The notes beneath the pieces are model-generated. The model was given only the letters and a program-made list of their open reading frames with translations, did no database searches and had not been told where the DNA came from. A DNA stretch of 64,000 nucleotides from CAVSUZ01 sp963791885 (lineage in GTDB: Bacteria; Pseudomonadota; Alphaproteobacteria; Acetobacterales; Acetobacteraceae), in the NCBI GenBank assembly GCA_963791885.1, contig CAWBUL010000005.1:1-64000 (forward strand), in the 5' to 3' direction. The first letter of the stretch is position 1, and the number at the start of each line of letters is the position of its first letter. The position numbers were made by a program, and so were the translations under genes. Shown here piece by piece: positions 54,439 through 62,134 of this stretch.

Positions 54439-55194
54439 ATGCCAACCCCGCACGACCTTACCTACACCCTCCCCGCCGACGCCCACTACCACATCGTCCG
54501 CAACGCCATCGGCATCCTCCCCCCGCCGCCCGACCCGTCTCCCGACGCCGAGGCCCGCCGCAACAACGCCTTCATCGCCCGTGTCGCCGACCTCCAGCCC
54601 CAAGGCAGCGCCGAGGTCGAACTCGCCGCCGCCTTCGTCACCTGCATGGAACTCGCCCGCGACGCCGTCCTGCTCTCGCGAAGCCCCGAACTGCCCTTCG
54701 CCATGGTGCTGAAATGTCGCGCTCAGGCGACCTCCATGTACCGCCAGGCCAACAGCGCCAGCCGCGAACTTCGCCACCTCAAGCAAGCCCGCGCCAACAC
54801 CGCATCCCTGCCCGAACTCTCCGGCCGAGGTGAACGCGCCGAACACCTCACCACCGTCCTGATGGCCGAGGGCCTCTCCAATCCGCCCGCTCCGGTAAAA
54901 CTCATCGAGCCCGGCCCGGATGAATCCACGCCCCTCATTGTCTCATCACCCGACACGGAATCTCTCAACACGAAAACCAAGACGGCTCCGAGACAACCCC
55001 CTCCCGCCATCCCGGCCCCAAGCCGCGCCGCAACCCCAACCGTCTCATCCCACGATCCCAAGACCCGAAAACACAAAACTGAGACTCTCCCGAGACACGA
55101 CCAGAACCACGAACTCCCCCCGGACCACCCCGACGCCAACCTCGTGGGAGCGTGGCGTCTCGCCCACCTCTTTCCCGCCGCCGCCGACGACTGA
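54439..55194 (+). CDS. Hypothetical protein with disordered C-terminus
   Basis: This 251-residue protein has an ordered N-terminal half (YTLPADAHYHIVRNAIGIL and ELAAAFVTCMELARDAVLLS, FAMVLKCRAQATSMYRQANS) followed by a long Pro/Thr/Ser-rich low-complexity tail (PAPSRAATPTVSSHDPKT). I do not recognise a family. ATG 54439 is preferred over a TTG at 54403. It lies 31 bp before a downstream SDR gene on the same strand. Confidence 0.6.
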   Translation: MPTPHDLTYTLPADAHYHIVRNAIGILPPPPDPSPDAEARRNNAFIARVADLQPQGSAEVELAAAFVTCMELARDAVLLSRSPELPFAMVLKCRAQATSMYRQANSASRELRHLKQARANTASLPELSGRGERAEHLTTVLMAEGLSNPPAPVKLIEPGPDESTPLIVSSPDTESLNTKTKTAPRQPPPAIPAPSRAATPTVSSHDPKTRKHKTETLPRHDQNHELPPDHPDANLVGAWRLAHLFPAAADD

Positions 55195-55225
55195 CGCCCG
55201 GGCCCAAATCCCCTACAGTCCCCGC

Positions 55226-55990
55226 ATGATCCGTTACGACCTCGCCGGACGCACCGCCCTCGTGACCGGCGCCGCCTCCGGCATCGGCTTCGCCACCGCG
55301 CGGATGCTGGCGCAGAACGGCGCCACCGTCGCGGTGAACCACCTGCCCGACGACCGCCGAGGCGCCGACGCCGTCCAGCGCCTGATCGCCGAGGGTGGCA
55401 AGGCGATCTCCGCCCCCGGCGATGTCGGCCGCGCCGGCGACGCCGAACGCATGGTCAACGACACCATCGCCCAGCTCGGCCGCCTCGACCTGCTCGTGAA
55501 CAACGCCGGCACCCCCGGCACCGCCCGCCGCATCCCGCCGGCCGAACTCGAAGCAATCACCGAGGAATTCTTCGCCACCCTCCTCCAGGTCAACCTGCTC
55601 GGCGTGTTTCGCTGCGCCAAGGCGGCCGCGCCCGCGCTGAAAGCCGCCAAGGGAGCGATCGTGAACACCGCCTCCATCGCCGGCCTCGGCCGTCCCGGCA
55701 GCAGCCTCGCCTACGGCGCGACGAAAGCCGGCGTCGTCAGCCTGACCCAGAACCTCGCCCGTGCCCTCGCACCCGAGGTGCGCGTCAACGCCATCGCCCC
55801 CGGCGCCGTCAACTCATCCTGGATGGTCGATTGGACCGAGGACGAACGCCGCAACTCCATCGAAAAGGCCCTGCTCAGGCGGCGCTGCCAGCCCGAGGAT
55901 CTCGCCGAGGTCATCCTCTTCCTCGGCTTCGGCGCCGCAATGGTTACAGGACAAACCATCACCGTCGATGGAGGGCTTACGTTGAACTAG
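55226..55990 (+). CDS. Short-chain dehydrogenase/reductase (SDR)
   Basis: This 254-residue NAD(P)-dependent oxidoreductase is a complete classical SDR: cofactor site ALVTGAASGIGFATARMLAQ, DLLVNNAGTPG, catalytic Ser in VNTASIAGLG and YGATKAG (Tyr and Lys), and the C-terminal TGQTITVDGGLTLN. The fold is typical of FabG-like enzymes. Its TAG stop is formed by the first bases of a REP-like element (55988-56039). Substrate unknown. Confidence 0.93.
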   Translation: MIRYDLAGRTALVTGAASGIGFATARMLAQNGATVAVNHLPDDRRGADAVQRLIAEGGKAISAPGDVGRAGDAERMVNDTIAQLGRLDLLVNNAGTPGTARRIPPAELEAITEEFFATLLQVNLLGVFRCAKAAAPALKAAKGAIVNTASIAGLGRPGSSLAYGATKAGVVSLTQNLARALAPEVRVNAIAPGAVNSSWMVDWTEDERRNSIEKALLRRRCQPEDLAEVILFLGFGAAMVTGQTITVDGGLTLN

Positions 55991-56039
55991 AGCGAGATCG
56001 CGCGAGGCGGCACGTCAGAGCGCGTGAATCTCGCTCTAA
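55988..56039. repeat. REP-like palindromic element, copy C, giving stop codons to both neighbours
   Basis: TAGAGCGAGATCGCGCGAGG pairs with GCGCGTGAATCTCGCTCTA, one hairpin module shared with copies A and B. Its first TAG ends the SDR gene and, on the other strand, its last bases give the TAG that ends the convergent FadJ-like gene. It probably acts as a bidirectional terminator. Confidence 0.8.
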
Positions 56040-58108
56040 GATGTAACCTCGCGCAACGCACCCCCGCGCTCCGCCACATCCCGCAGCAGCGCGGACGGCG
56101 CCCACCGCGGCCCGAACTGCTGGTGCCACGCCGTCACGCGATCGTACACCGTCCGCGCGCCCACCGTATCCGCCCAGTACATCAACCCCCCACGGTATCG
56201 AGGGAAACCAAACCCATAGAGCCACATCACATCAACATCGCTCGCCCGGTAAGCCTTGCCTTCCTCCAGGATCCGGCACGCCTCGTTCACTGACGCGAAC
56301 AGCAGCCGCTGCAGGATCTCCTCGTCGCTGAACGCCCGCTGCGACGTGCGCATCTCGGCAATGATCCGCTCTACCTCGGGATCGGGATGCGGCGTCCGGT
56401 CGCCCTTCTCGTAGCGGTACCACCCGGCGCCGGTCTTCTGCCCATACCGGCCCAGCTCCACCAGCCGGTCGGCGATCGGTAACGTACAATACGAAGGATT
56501 CGCCGCCGCCCGCCGCCGCCGTCCCGCCGCCCCGATGTCCAGCCCCGCCAGGTCACCCACCGCAAACGGCCCCATGGCAAAGCCGAACTCGACCATCACC
56601 CGGTCGATCTGCTCCGGCAGCGCGCCTTCCTCCAGCAGGATGATACCCTCGGTGGTCATCGGCCCGCGTGATCGGTTGGCAACGAAACCATCCGTGTTCC
56701 CCGCCACCACCGGCACCTTGCCGATATCCCGCCCCATGCGCATGGCCGACAGCAGCGTCTCCGCCGAGGTCCTCTCGCCCCGCACCACCTCCAGCAGCTT
56801 CATCACATTGGCCGGGCTGAAGAAGTGCGCCCCCGCTACCTGCTCCGGTCGGCCCGTCTCGGCAGCCAGCCGATCGATATCCAGCGCCGAGGTGTTCGAC
56901 AGCAGCAGCGCCCCCGGCTTCATCGCCGCGTCGAGTGCCCGGAACACCGGCCGCTTGACCTCCATCTCCTCGAACACCGCCTCGATCACCACGTCGCAGT
57001 CCGCGATCGCCGCATACCCCTCCACCGGCACGATCCGAGCCGCCCGCGCCTCGACCTCCTCCGCCGACACGCTGCCCCGCTTCACCGAGACCGCATAGTT
57101 GCTTCGGACACGATCCAGCCCCCGCGCCAACGCCTCCGCGCTCGCATCCAGGATGCGCACCGGGATGCCGGCATCCGCAAACGCCATGGCGATGCCACCG
57201 CCCATCGTCCCTGCGCCCACGACCGCGACCGACGCCACCGGCTTCGCCTCCCCGGAAACCCCCGGCAGCTTCGCCGCCGTCCGCTCGGCGAAGAACGCGT
57301 ACCGCAACCCCTTCGCCTGCTCCGAGTTCTCCAACTCCGCGAACAGCGCCTGCTCTCTGCGCTCACCCTCCGCGAACGAGAGCGTGCACGCCGCCTCCAC
57401 GGCAGCGATGCAGTTGCGCGGCGCGATCTGGTTGCGCGCGCGACGAGCAATGCTCGCCCGCGCCGCCTCGAACACGCTCGGCTCGAGCGCCGGAGACACC
57501 TTGTCGCGCACCCTAGGCGGCTGCTCCGCCGCAACCGAGAGCGCGAACGCCACCGCCTCGGCGCGCAGATCCGCATCTGCCGGCAACACCCGATCCAGAA
57601 TGCCCAGCCGCAGCGCTTCAGGCGCCGGCACATGACGGCCCGTCAGGATCATATCGAGCGCCGCCTTCGCGCCGATCAGCCGAGGCAACCGCTGCGTCCC
57701 ACCGCCGCCCGGCAGGATGCCGATCAGCACCTCCGGCAAACCGACCTTCGCCGACGCCACGGCAATGCGATAGCTGCAGGCGAGCGCAATCTCCAAACCC
57801 CCGCCCAGCGCGTAGCCATGGATCGCCGCGACCACCGGCTTCGCGCTGCCGTCCAGCGCATCATATGCGCGCCCACCAATGGGCAGCCGCTTCCGAGCCG
57901 TACCGAACTGCCGGATATCAGCGCCGGCGATGAAGCTGCGCCCGGCCCCGATCAGCACGATCGCGCGAACCGCCGGATCGGCGTTCGCCTCCTGCACACA
58001 GGCGATGATGCCTTCCGGCACGCCCGGCCCGAGTGCGTTCACCGGCGGATTGTCCACCACGATCACGCCCACGCCGTTCTGCGTTTCCAGCCGCACCGGA
58101 TCCGCCAT
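56036..58108 (-). CDS. Fatty acid oxidation protein: enoyl-CoA hydratase / 3-hydroxyacyl-CoA dehydrogenase (FadJ-like)
   Basis: This 690-residue bifunctional enzyme has an enoyl-CoA hydratase domain (about 1-190) with GAGRSFIAGADIRQFG and HGYALGGGLEIALACSY, and a 3-hydroxyacyl-CoA dehydrogenase (about 290-690) with VVGAGTMGGGIAMAFADAG, SNTSALDIDRLAAETGRPEQ and AGAHFFSPANVMKLLEVV. Two C-terminal domains (NRSRGPMTTEGIILLEEG and FASVNEACRILEEGKAYRAS) complete it. It would carry two beta-oxidation steps in the cytoplasm. ATG 58108 (MADPVRLETQNG) is chosen. Confidence 0.93.
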   Translation of the reverse strand: MADPVRLETQNGVGVIVVDNPPVNALGPGVPEGIIACVQEANADPAVRAIVLIGAGRSFIAGADIRQFGTARKRLPIGGRAYDALDGSAKPVVAAIHGYALGGGLEIALACSYRIAVASAKVGLPEVLIGILPGGGGTQRLPRLIGAKAALDMILTGRHVPAPEALRLGILDRVLPADADLRAEAVAFALSVAAEQPPRVRDKVSPALEPSVFEAARASIARRARNQIAPRNCIAAVEAACTLSFAEGERREQALFAELENSEQAKGLRYAFFAERTAAKLPGVSGEAKPVASVAVVGAGTMGGGIAMAFADAGIPVRILDASAEALARGLDRVRSNYAVSVKRGSVSAEEVEARAARIVPVEGYAAIADCDVVIEAVFEEMEVKRPVFRALDAAMKPGALLLSNTSALDIDRLAAETGRPEQVAGAHFFSPANVMKLLEVVRGERTSAETLLSAMRMGRDIGKVPVVAGNTDGFVANRSRGPMTTEGIILLEEGALPEQIDRVMVEFGFAMGPFAVGDLAGLDIGAAGRRRRAAANPSYCTLPIADRLVELGRYGQKTGAGWYRYEKGDRTPHPDPEVERIIAEMRTSQRAFSDEEILQRLLFASVNEACRILEEGKAYRASDVDVMWLYGFGFPRYRGGLMYWADTVGARTVYDRVTAWHQQFGPRWAPSALLRDVAERGGALREVTS

Positions 58109-58180
58109 GGTTACCCCTCGTTTCCCGGGCGGACCATACGGGAAGGCAGAAGGGGCGGGCAAACCCGCCCCTTGGAAGTC

Positions 58181-58651
58181 CTACCGGTTATACGTGCCGT
58201 TGCCGTTCTGCGAGTTGATACTGTTGCCCGATTGCGCGGAGTTGCTCATGCCGTTATCGCCCATCGGACCGTTCCGGCCGTAACCGTTGCCGTTGTTCCA
58301 GCCATTCTGACTGTTCTGGCTGTAATTCTGCCCACCCTCGCTCTGACCGTTCCCGTTCGGCGTTCCGGACGTCATCGCCGTGATGGAGTTCGGCGTGATC
58401 ATCATCTCCACCGGATTGCCGTCACGGTCCCTCGCGCTCACGACGAAGGAGCGCGGGACGACATGGATATCACTGAACCCGGCTTGACCCAGATCCCGCC
58501 GGATCTTCTGCTGAAGATTCTGGCCGCCCTCGTTGTTTCCTTGCTGCTGGTTGTACCCATTTCCATTCCAGGATCCGTTGTTCTGCTGCGCCGCCGCCGG
58601 CAGCGCGAACCCCACCGCGGCAGCAGCCGCGGCAATCCACAGTGCTCGCAT
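58181..58651 (-). CDS. Secreted Asn/Gly/Gln-rich protein
   Basis: This 156-residue protein has a signal peptide (MRALWIAAAAAAVGFALPAAA) and a mature sequence dominated by N, G, Q and S (NNGSWNGNGYNQQQGNNEGG), with one ordered island LQQKIRRDLGQAGFSDIHVV followed by PRSFVVSARDRDGNPVEMMI, similar to a PepSY-like motif common in Alphaproteobacteria. It is periplasmic or surface-exposed; the low-complexity flanks suggest an extended linker. Function unknown. Confidence 0.7.
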   Translation of the reverse strand: MRALWIAAAAAAVGFALPAAAQQNNGSWNGNGYNQQQGNNEGGQNLQQKIRRDLGQAGFSDIHVVPRSFVVSARDRDGNPVEMMITPNSITAMTSGTPNGNGQSEGGQNYSQNSQNGWNNGNGYGRNGPMGDNGMSNSAQSGNSINSQNGNGTYNR

Positions 58652-58796
58652 CAATGCATCTCCCTTTGCGCCGGGATGGCGCATCGGAGAAACGCTGCCC
58701 AAGCACACGGGAGCACTCACAGTTCGGTGCCTCAACCCCTTGCGCGGGATGGCGGCACTGGCACAGTGCCCGCAACACGACCGAGGGAAACGTCAC

Positions 58797-60032
58797 ATGC
58801 CTTCCATTTCCCGCCGCGGGCTACTCGCCGGGACGGCTGCGATCGCAGCCACGCCTTTGGCACGATCCCGCGCGCAAACCGCCAAACAGACCATCCGCAT
58901 CGGCATCCTCACCGATTTGAACGGCCCGAACGCTGCGAGCAACGGCAAGGGATCGGTCGTCGCGAGCCAAATGGCGGCCGACGACTTCATGCACGCTCAT
59001 CCGGATGTCGCCGTGGAAATCCTGGCTGCCGATTATCAAAGCAAGCCGGATGTCGCCACCAGCATCGCGCGGGACTGGATCGACACCAAAGGCGTGAACG
59101 TCATCACCCAGCTCAACAACTCCGCGGCCGCGCTGGCCGTTACATCTTTAGCGAAAGACAAGAACAAGGCCGTGCTGGCGACAGGCGCGGCCAGTTCCGA
59201 CCTGACGGGCAAAGCCTGCGCGCCGAACCATATCCATTGGGTGTACGACACATGGGCGCTCGGCAAATCGACCGGCGGAGCCATGGTGCAGGCGGGTGGG
59301 GACTCTTGGTTCTTCATCGCCGCGGACTACACGTTCGGCCGGGCACTTGCGCGCGACACGGCCGGGTTCGTGACCGGTGCGGGTGGCAAAGTGCTTGGCA
59401 CCGTCTACACGCCATTCCCGGAAACGACCGACTTCTCCTCCTATCTGCTGCAAGCGCAGTCGAGCGGCGCGAAGGTGGTCGGACTTGCCAACTCCGGCAC
59501 CAACACCGCCGACTGCATCAAGCAGGGGGCCGAGTTCGGCCTGCGCGCGCACGGCATCCGCATGGCCGCGCTGTTGATGATGGTTCCCGACCTGCATGGG
59601 GTGGGGCTTCAGGACGCCCAAGGTTTGGTGCTGACCGAGACGTTCTACTGGGACATGAACGACAATACCCGAGCCTTCGGCAAGCGCTTCGGCGCGAAGA
59701 TGGATGGCTGGATGCCCAGCATGATCCAGGCCGGCGACTACTCCGCGGTGAACGACTATCTCAAGACGCTCGCGGCGATCGGTGTGGACAAAGCAGGCGA
59801 CGGTCGCACCGTGATTACAGCCATGAAGTCAAAGCCCAGCGACGACACGCTGTTTGGTCGCTGTGAAATCCGCGCGGACGGCCGCCGGCTGAGCTCGACC
59901 TATTTGTTTCTGGTCAAATCGCCGCAGGAGAGCAAATATCCTTGGGACTACTACACGCTGCTGCGGACCACACCGGCTGATCAGGCATTCCGTCCGATGG
60001 ACGAGGGTGGGTGCCCGCTGGTCCATACCTGA
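58797..60032 (+). CDS. ABC transporter substrate-binding protein, branched-chain amino acid type
   Basis: This 411-residue periplasmic protein has a twin-arginine signal (PSISRRGLLAGTAAIAA) and a LivK-like periplasmic fold: IRIGILTDLNGPNAASNGKG, NVITQLNNSAAALAVTSL, WFFIAADYTFGRALARDT and AGDYSAVNDYLKTLAAIGVD. Such proteins bind amino acids, amides or aromatic acids. No permease genes adjoin it; livGFHM at 13905-17316 is the only matching transporter in the window. ATG 58797 is required by the signal peptide. Confidence 0.92.
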   Translation: MPSISRRGLLAGTAAIAATPLARSRAQTAKQTIRIGILTDLNGPNAASNGKGSVVASQMAADDFMHAHPDVAVEILAADYQSKPDVATSIARDWIDTKGVNVITQLNNSAAALAVTSLAKDKNKAVLATGAASSDLTGKACAPNHIHWVYDTWALGKSTGGAMVQAGGDSWFFIAADYTFGRALARDTAGFVTGAGGKVLGTVYTPFPETTDFSSYLLQAQSSGAKVVGLANSGTNTADCIKQGAEFGLRAHGIRMAALLMMVPDLHGVGLQDAQGLVLTETFYWDMNDNTRAFGKRFGAKMDGWMPSMIQAGDYSAVNDYLKTLAAIGVDKAGDGRTVITAMKSKPSDDTLFGRCEIRADGRRLSSTYLFLVKSPQESKYPWDYYTLLRTTPADQAFRPMDEGGCPLVHT

Positions 60033-60121
60033 GAAACCGCGTGTGTCTTGCAATTCCGCCGGCAAATCCCTCCTAATCATAACGGATAAAGCGCTCTAAA
60101 CCGCCTGAGCGGAGGGAAAAC

Positions 60122-60592
60122 ATGGCCGGGCACGAGCCATGGTCAATTGAACGAGCGTCCGGGATTATTGCTGCATACGCCGGGCGTGAAGCTGCGCTCA
60201 TGCCCATGCTGCATGCGGTGCAGCAAACCTTCGGGTACGTTCCTCGCCAGGCCGTGCCGCTCATTGCCGAGGCGCTGAATCTTTCGCGGGCCGAGGTGCA
60301 CGGTACGATCAGTTTCTATCACGATTTCCGCCGCGAACCCGCGGGGCGGCATACACTCCGGCTTTGCCGCGCCGAAGCGTGCCAGGCATTGGGAGCCGAC
60401 CGGCTACACCAGCAGATTCAGGATGCCCTCGGCATTGGCTGGCACGAGACAACGGCGGACGGGGAAGTAACGCTGGAGCCTGTCTTCTGCCTTGGCCTCT
60501 GCGCGGTCGGACCATCGGCGCTTCTGGATGAAACGCCGCTCGCCCGGCTCGACGCCGATACCATCACCGACGCCCTGCGAGACGCGGGATGA
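60122..60592 (+). CDS. fdsG: NAD-dependent formate dehydrogenase gamma subunit (NuoE-like)
   Basis: This 156-residue subunit carries a thioredoxin-like [2Fe-2S] domain. Residues ALMPMLHAVQQTFGYVPRQA match the NuoE helical start, and CRAEACQALG with LEPVFCLGLCAVGPSALLDE gives the four cluster cysteines. It transfers electrons from formate to FMN and NAD+ within a cytosolic complex. First gene of fdsGBA; its stop overlaps the fdsB start (ATGA). Confidence 0.94.
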   Translation: MAGHEPWSIERASGIIAAYAGREAALMPMLHAVQQTFGYVPRQAVPLIAEALNLSRAEVHGTISFYHDFRREPAGRHTLRLCRAEACQALGADRLHQQIQDALGIGWHETTADGEVTLEPVFCLGLCAVGPSALLDETPLARLDADTITDALRDAG

Positions 60593-62121
60593 GCATGGTC
60601 TTCGTGCCGCACGACACGGCTGCGGTGGCTCTGGGCGCCAACAAGGTGGCCGCTGCACTGCAGCATGCGGGTGCCACCGTCGTTCGCACCGGTTCACGCG
60701 GCGCGCTGTGGCTGGAACCCATGGTCGAGGTGGAAACGCCAGCCGGGCGCATCGCCTACGGCCCTGTAATGCCGGCTGATCTAACGGAACTCCTGGCCGC
60801 CGGTCTCCTGACTGGCGGCGCCCACCGCCTCCGCCTCGGTCCCCCTGCCAACCTACCTTTCCTTGCCGCCCAGCAGCGCCTCGTCTTCGCCCGCTGCGGC
60901 ATCACCGATCCGCTTTCCGTCGCCGAATACCAAGCGCATGGCGGGCTGAAAGGCGTCCGCTGTGCCTTCGAAATCGGCCCAGCCGCCACCATCGCCGAGA
61001 TCACCAACTCCGGACTGCGCGGCCGCGGTGGCGCCGGATTCCCGACCGGCATCAAATGGCGCACCGCCGCCGAAGCGTCCGGCCCTCGCAAGTTCGTCGT
61101 CTGCAACGCGGACGAAGGCAATTCCGGCACCTTCGCCGACCGCATGCTGATGGAGGGCGATCCGTTTACCCTGATCGAAGGTATGGTCATCGCCGCCTTC
61201 GCAATCGGCGCGTCCAAGGGCTACGTCTACACCCGCTCGGAATACCCGGGCGCCATTCGCATCTTCAATGCAGCCCTCGCCGCTGCCCGCACGGCCAAGC
61301 TGCTCGGCTCCGACATCCTTGGCTCCGGTTTCGCCTTCGACATTGAGCAGGTTGTCGGTGCCGGCGCTTACGTATGCGGCGAAGAGACGTCTCTGCTCGA
61401 CAGCCTTGAGGGTAAGCGCGGTCAGGTCCGCGCCAAGCCTCCGCTGCCGGCTCACAAGGGCCTGTTCGGCTGTCCCACCGTGATCAACAACGTCATCAGC
61501 CTCGCCAGCACACCGGTCATCCTCGCCGAAGGATCCGAGCCGTTCCGCGCCATCGGCTTCGGACGGTCCCGTGGGACGATGCCGATCCAGCTTGCCGGCA
61601 ACATCAAGCGCGGCGGCCTGTTTGAGACGGGGTTCGGCATCACGCTGGGCGAACTGGTGAACGATATCGGTGGCGGCACGCGCTCCGGCCGGCCCGTCCG
61701 GGCTGTTCAGGTCGGTGGTCCACTCGGCGCCTACTTCCCACCCAGCCTGTTCGACACGCCGTTCGACTTCGAGGCCTTCGCTGCCAAGGATGGACTGATC
61801 GGCCATGGCGGCATCGTCGTCTTCGACGACACTGTCGATCTGGCGCACCAGGCCCGGTTCGCCATGGAGTTCTGCGCAGAGGAATCCTGCGGCAAATGCA
61901 CCCCCTGCCGTGTGGGCTCCGTCCGCGGCATGGAGGTCGTGGACCGCATCATCACCGGCGAGAACGTGGACGCCAACCTCGCCTTGCTTCGCGACCTTTG
62001 CGAGACCATGAAGTTCGGGTCGCTCTGTGCCCTCGGGGGTTTCATTCCCTATCCCGTGATGAGTGCCCTGACCCACTTCCCCGAAGACTTCCAGCGCGGC
62101 ACCCGCCTCACCGCGGACTGA
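60589..62121 (+). CDS. fdsB: NAD-dependent formate dehydrogenase beta subunit (NuoF-like)
   Basis: This 510-residue diaphorase subunit has an N-terminal thioredoxin-like domain and a NuoF domain: GLRGRGGAGFPTGIKW (FMN/NADH site), GAGAYVCGEETSLLDSLEG and the [4Fe-4S] motif AEESCGKCTPCRVGS. It would reduce NAD+ with electrons from the FdsA catalytic site. ATG 60589 overlaps fdsG; fdsA follows after 13 bp. Confidence 0.95.
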   Translation: MSMVFVPHDTAAVALGANKVAAALQHAGATVVRTGSRGALWLEPMVEVETPAGRIAYGPVMPADLTELLAAGLLTGGAHRLRLGPPANLPFLAAQQRLVFARCGITDPLSVAEYQAHGGLKGVRCAFEIGPAATIAEITNSGLRGRGGAGFPTGIKWRTAAEASGPRKFVVCNADEGNSGTFADRMLMEGDPFTLIEGMVIAAFAIGASKGYVYTRSEYPGAIRIFNAALAAARTAKLLGSDILGSGFAFDIEQVVGAGAYVCGEETSLLDSLEGKRGQVRAKPPLPAHKGLFGCPTVINNVISLASTPVILAEGSEPFRAIGFGRSRGTMPIQLAGNIKRGGLFETGFGITLGELVNDIGGGTRSGRPVRAVQVGGPLGAYFPPSLFDTPFDFEAFAAKDGLIGHGGIVVFDDTVDLAHQARFAMEFCAEESCGKCTPCRVGSVRGMEVVDRIITGENVDANLALLRDLCETMKFGSLCALGGFIPYPVMSALTHFPEDFQRGTRLTAD

Positions 62122-62134
62122 ACAGGAGTTTCCC

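Noticed and set aside
54424..54846. Gly-rich minus-strand frame
   Set aside because: Antisense to the gene at 54439 with shadow composition (G/A/V repeats).
56825..59866. A 1,013-codon plus-strand open frame, Arg/His-rich
   Set aside because: It runs antisense to the FadJ-like gene and out of frame with the substrate-binding gene; the composition (Arg, His, Pro) is that of a GC-rich shadow frame.
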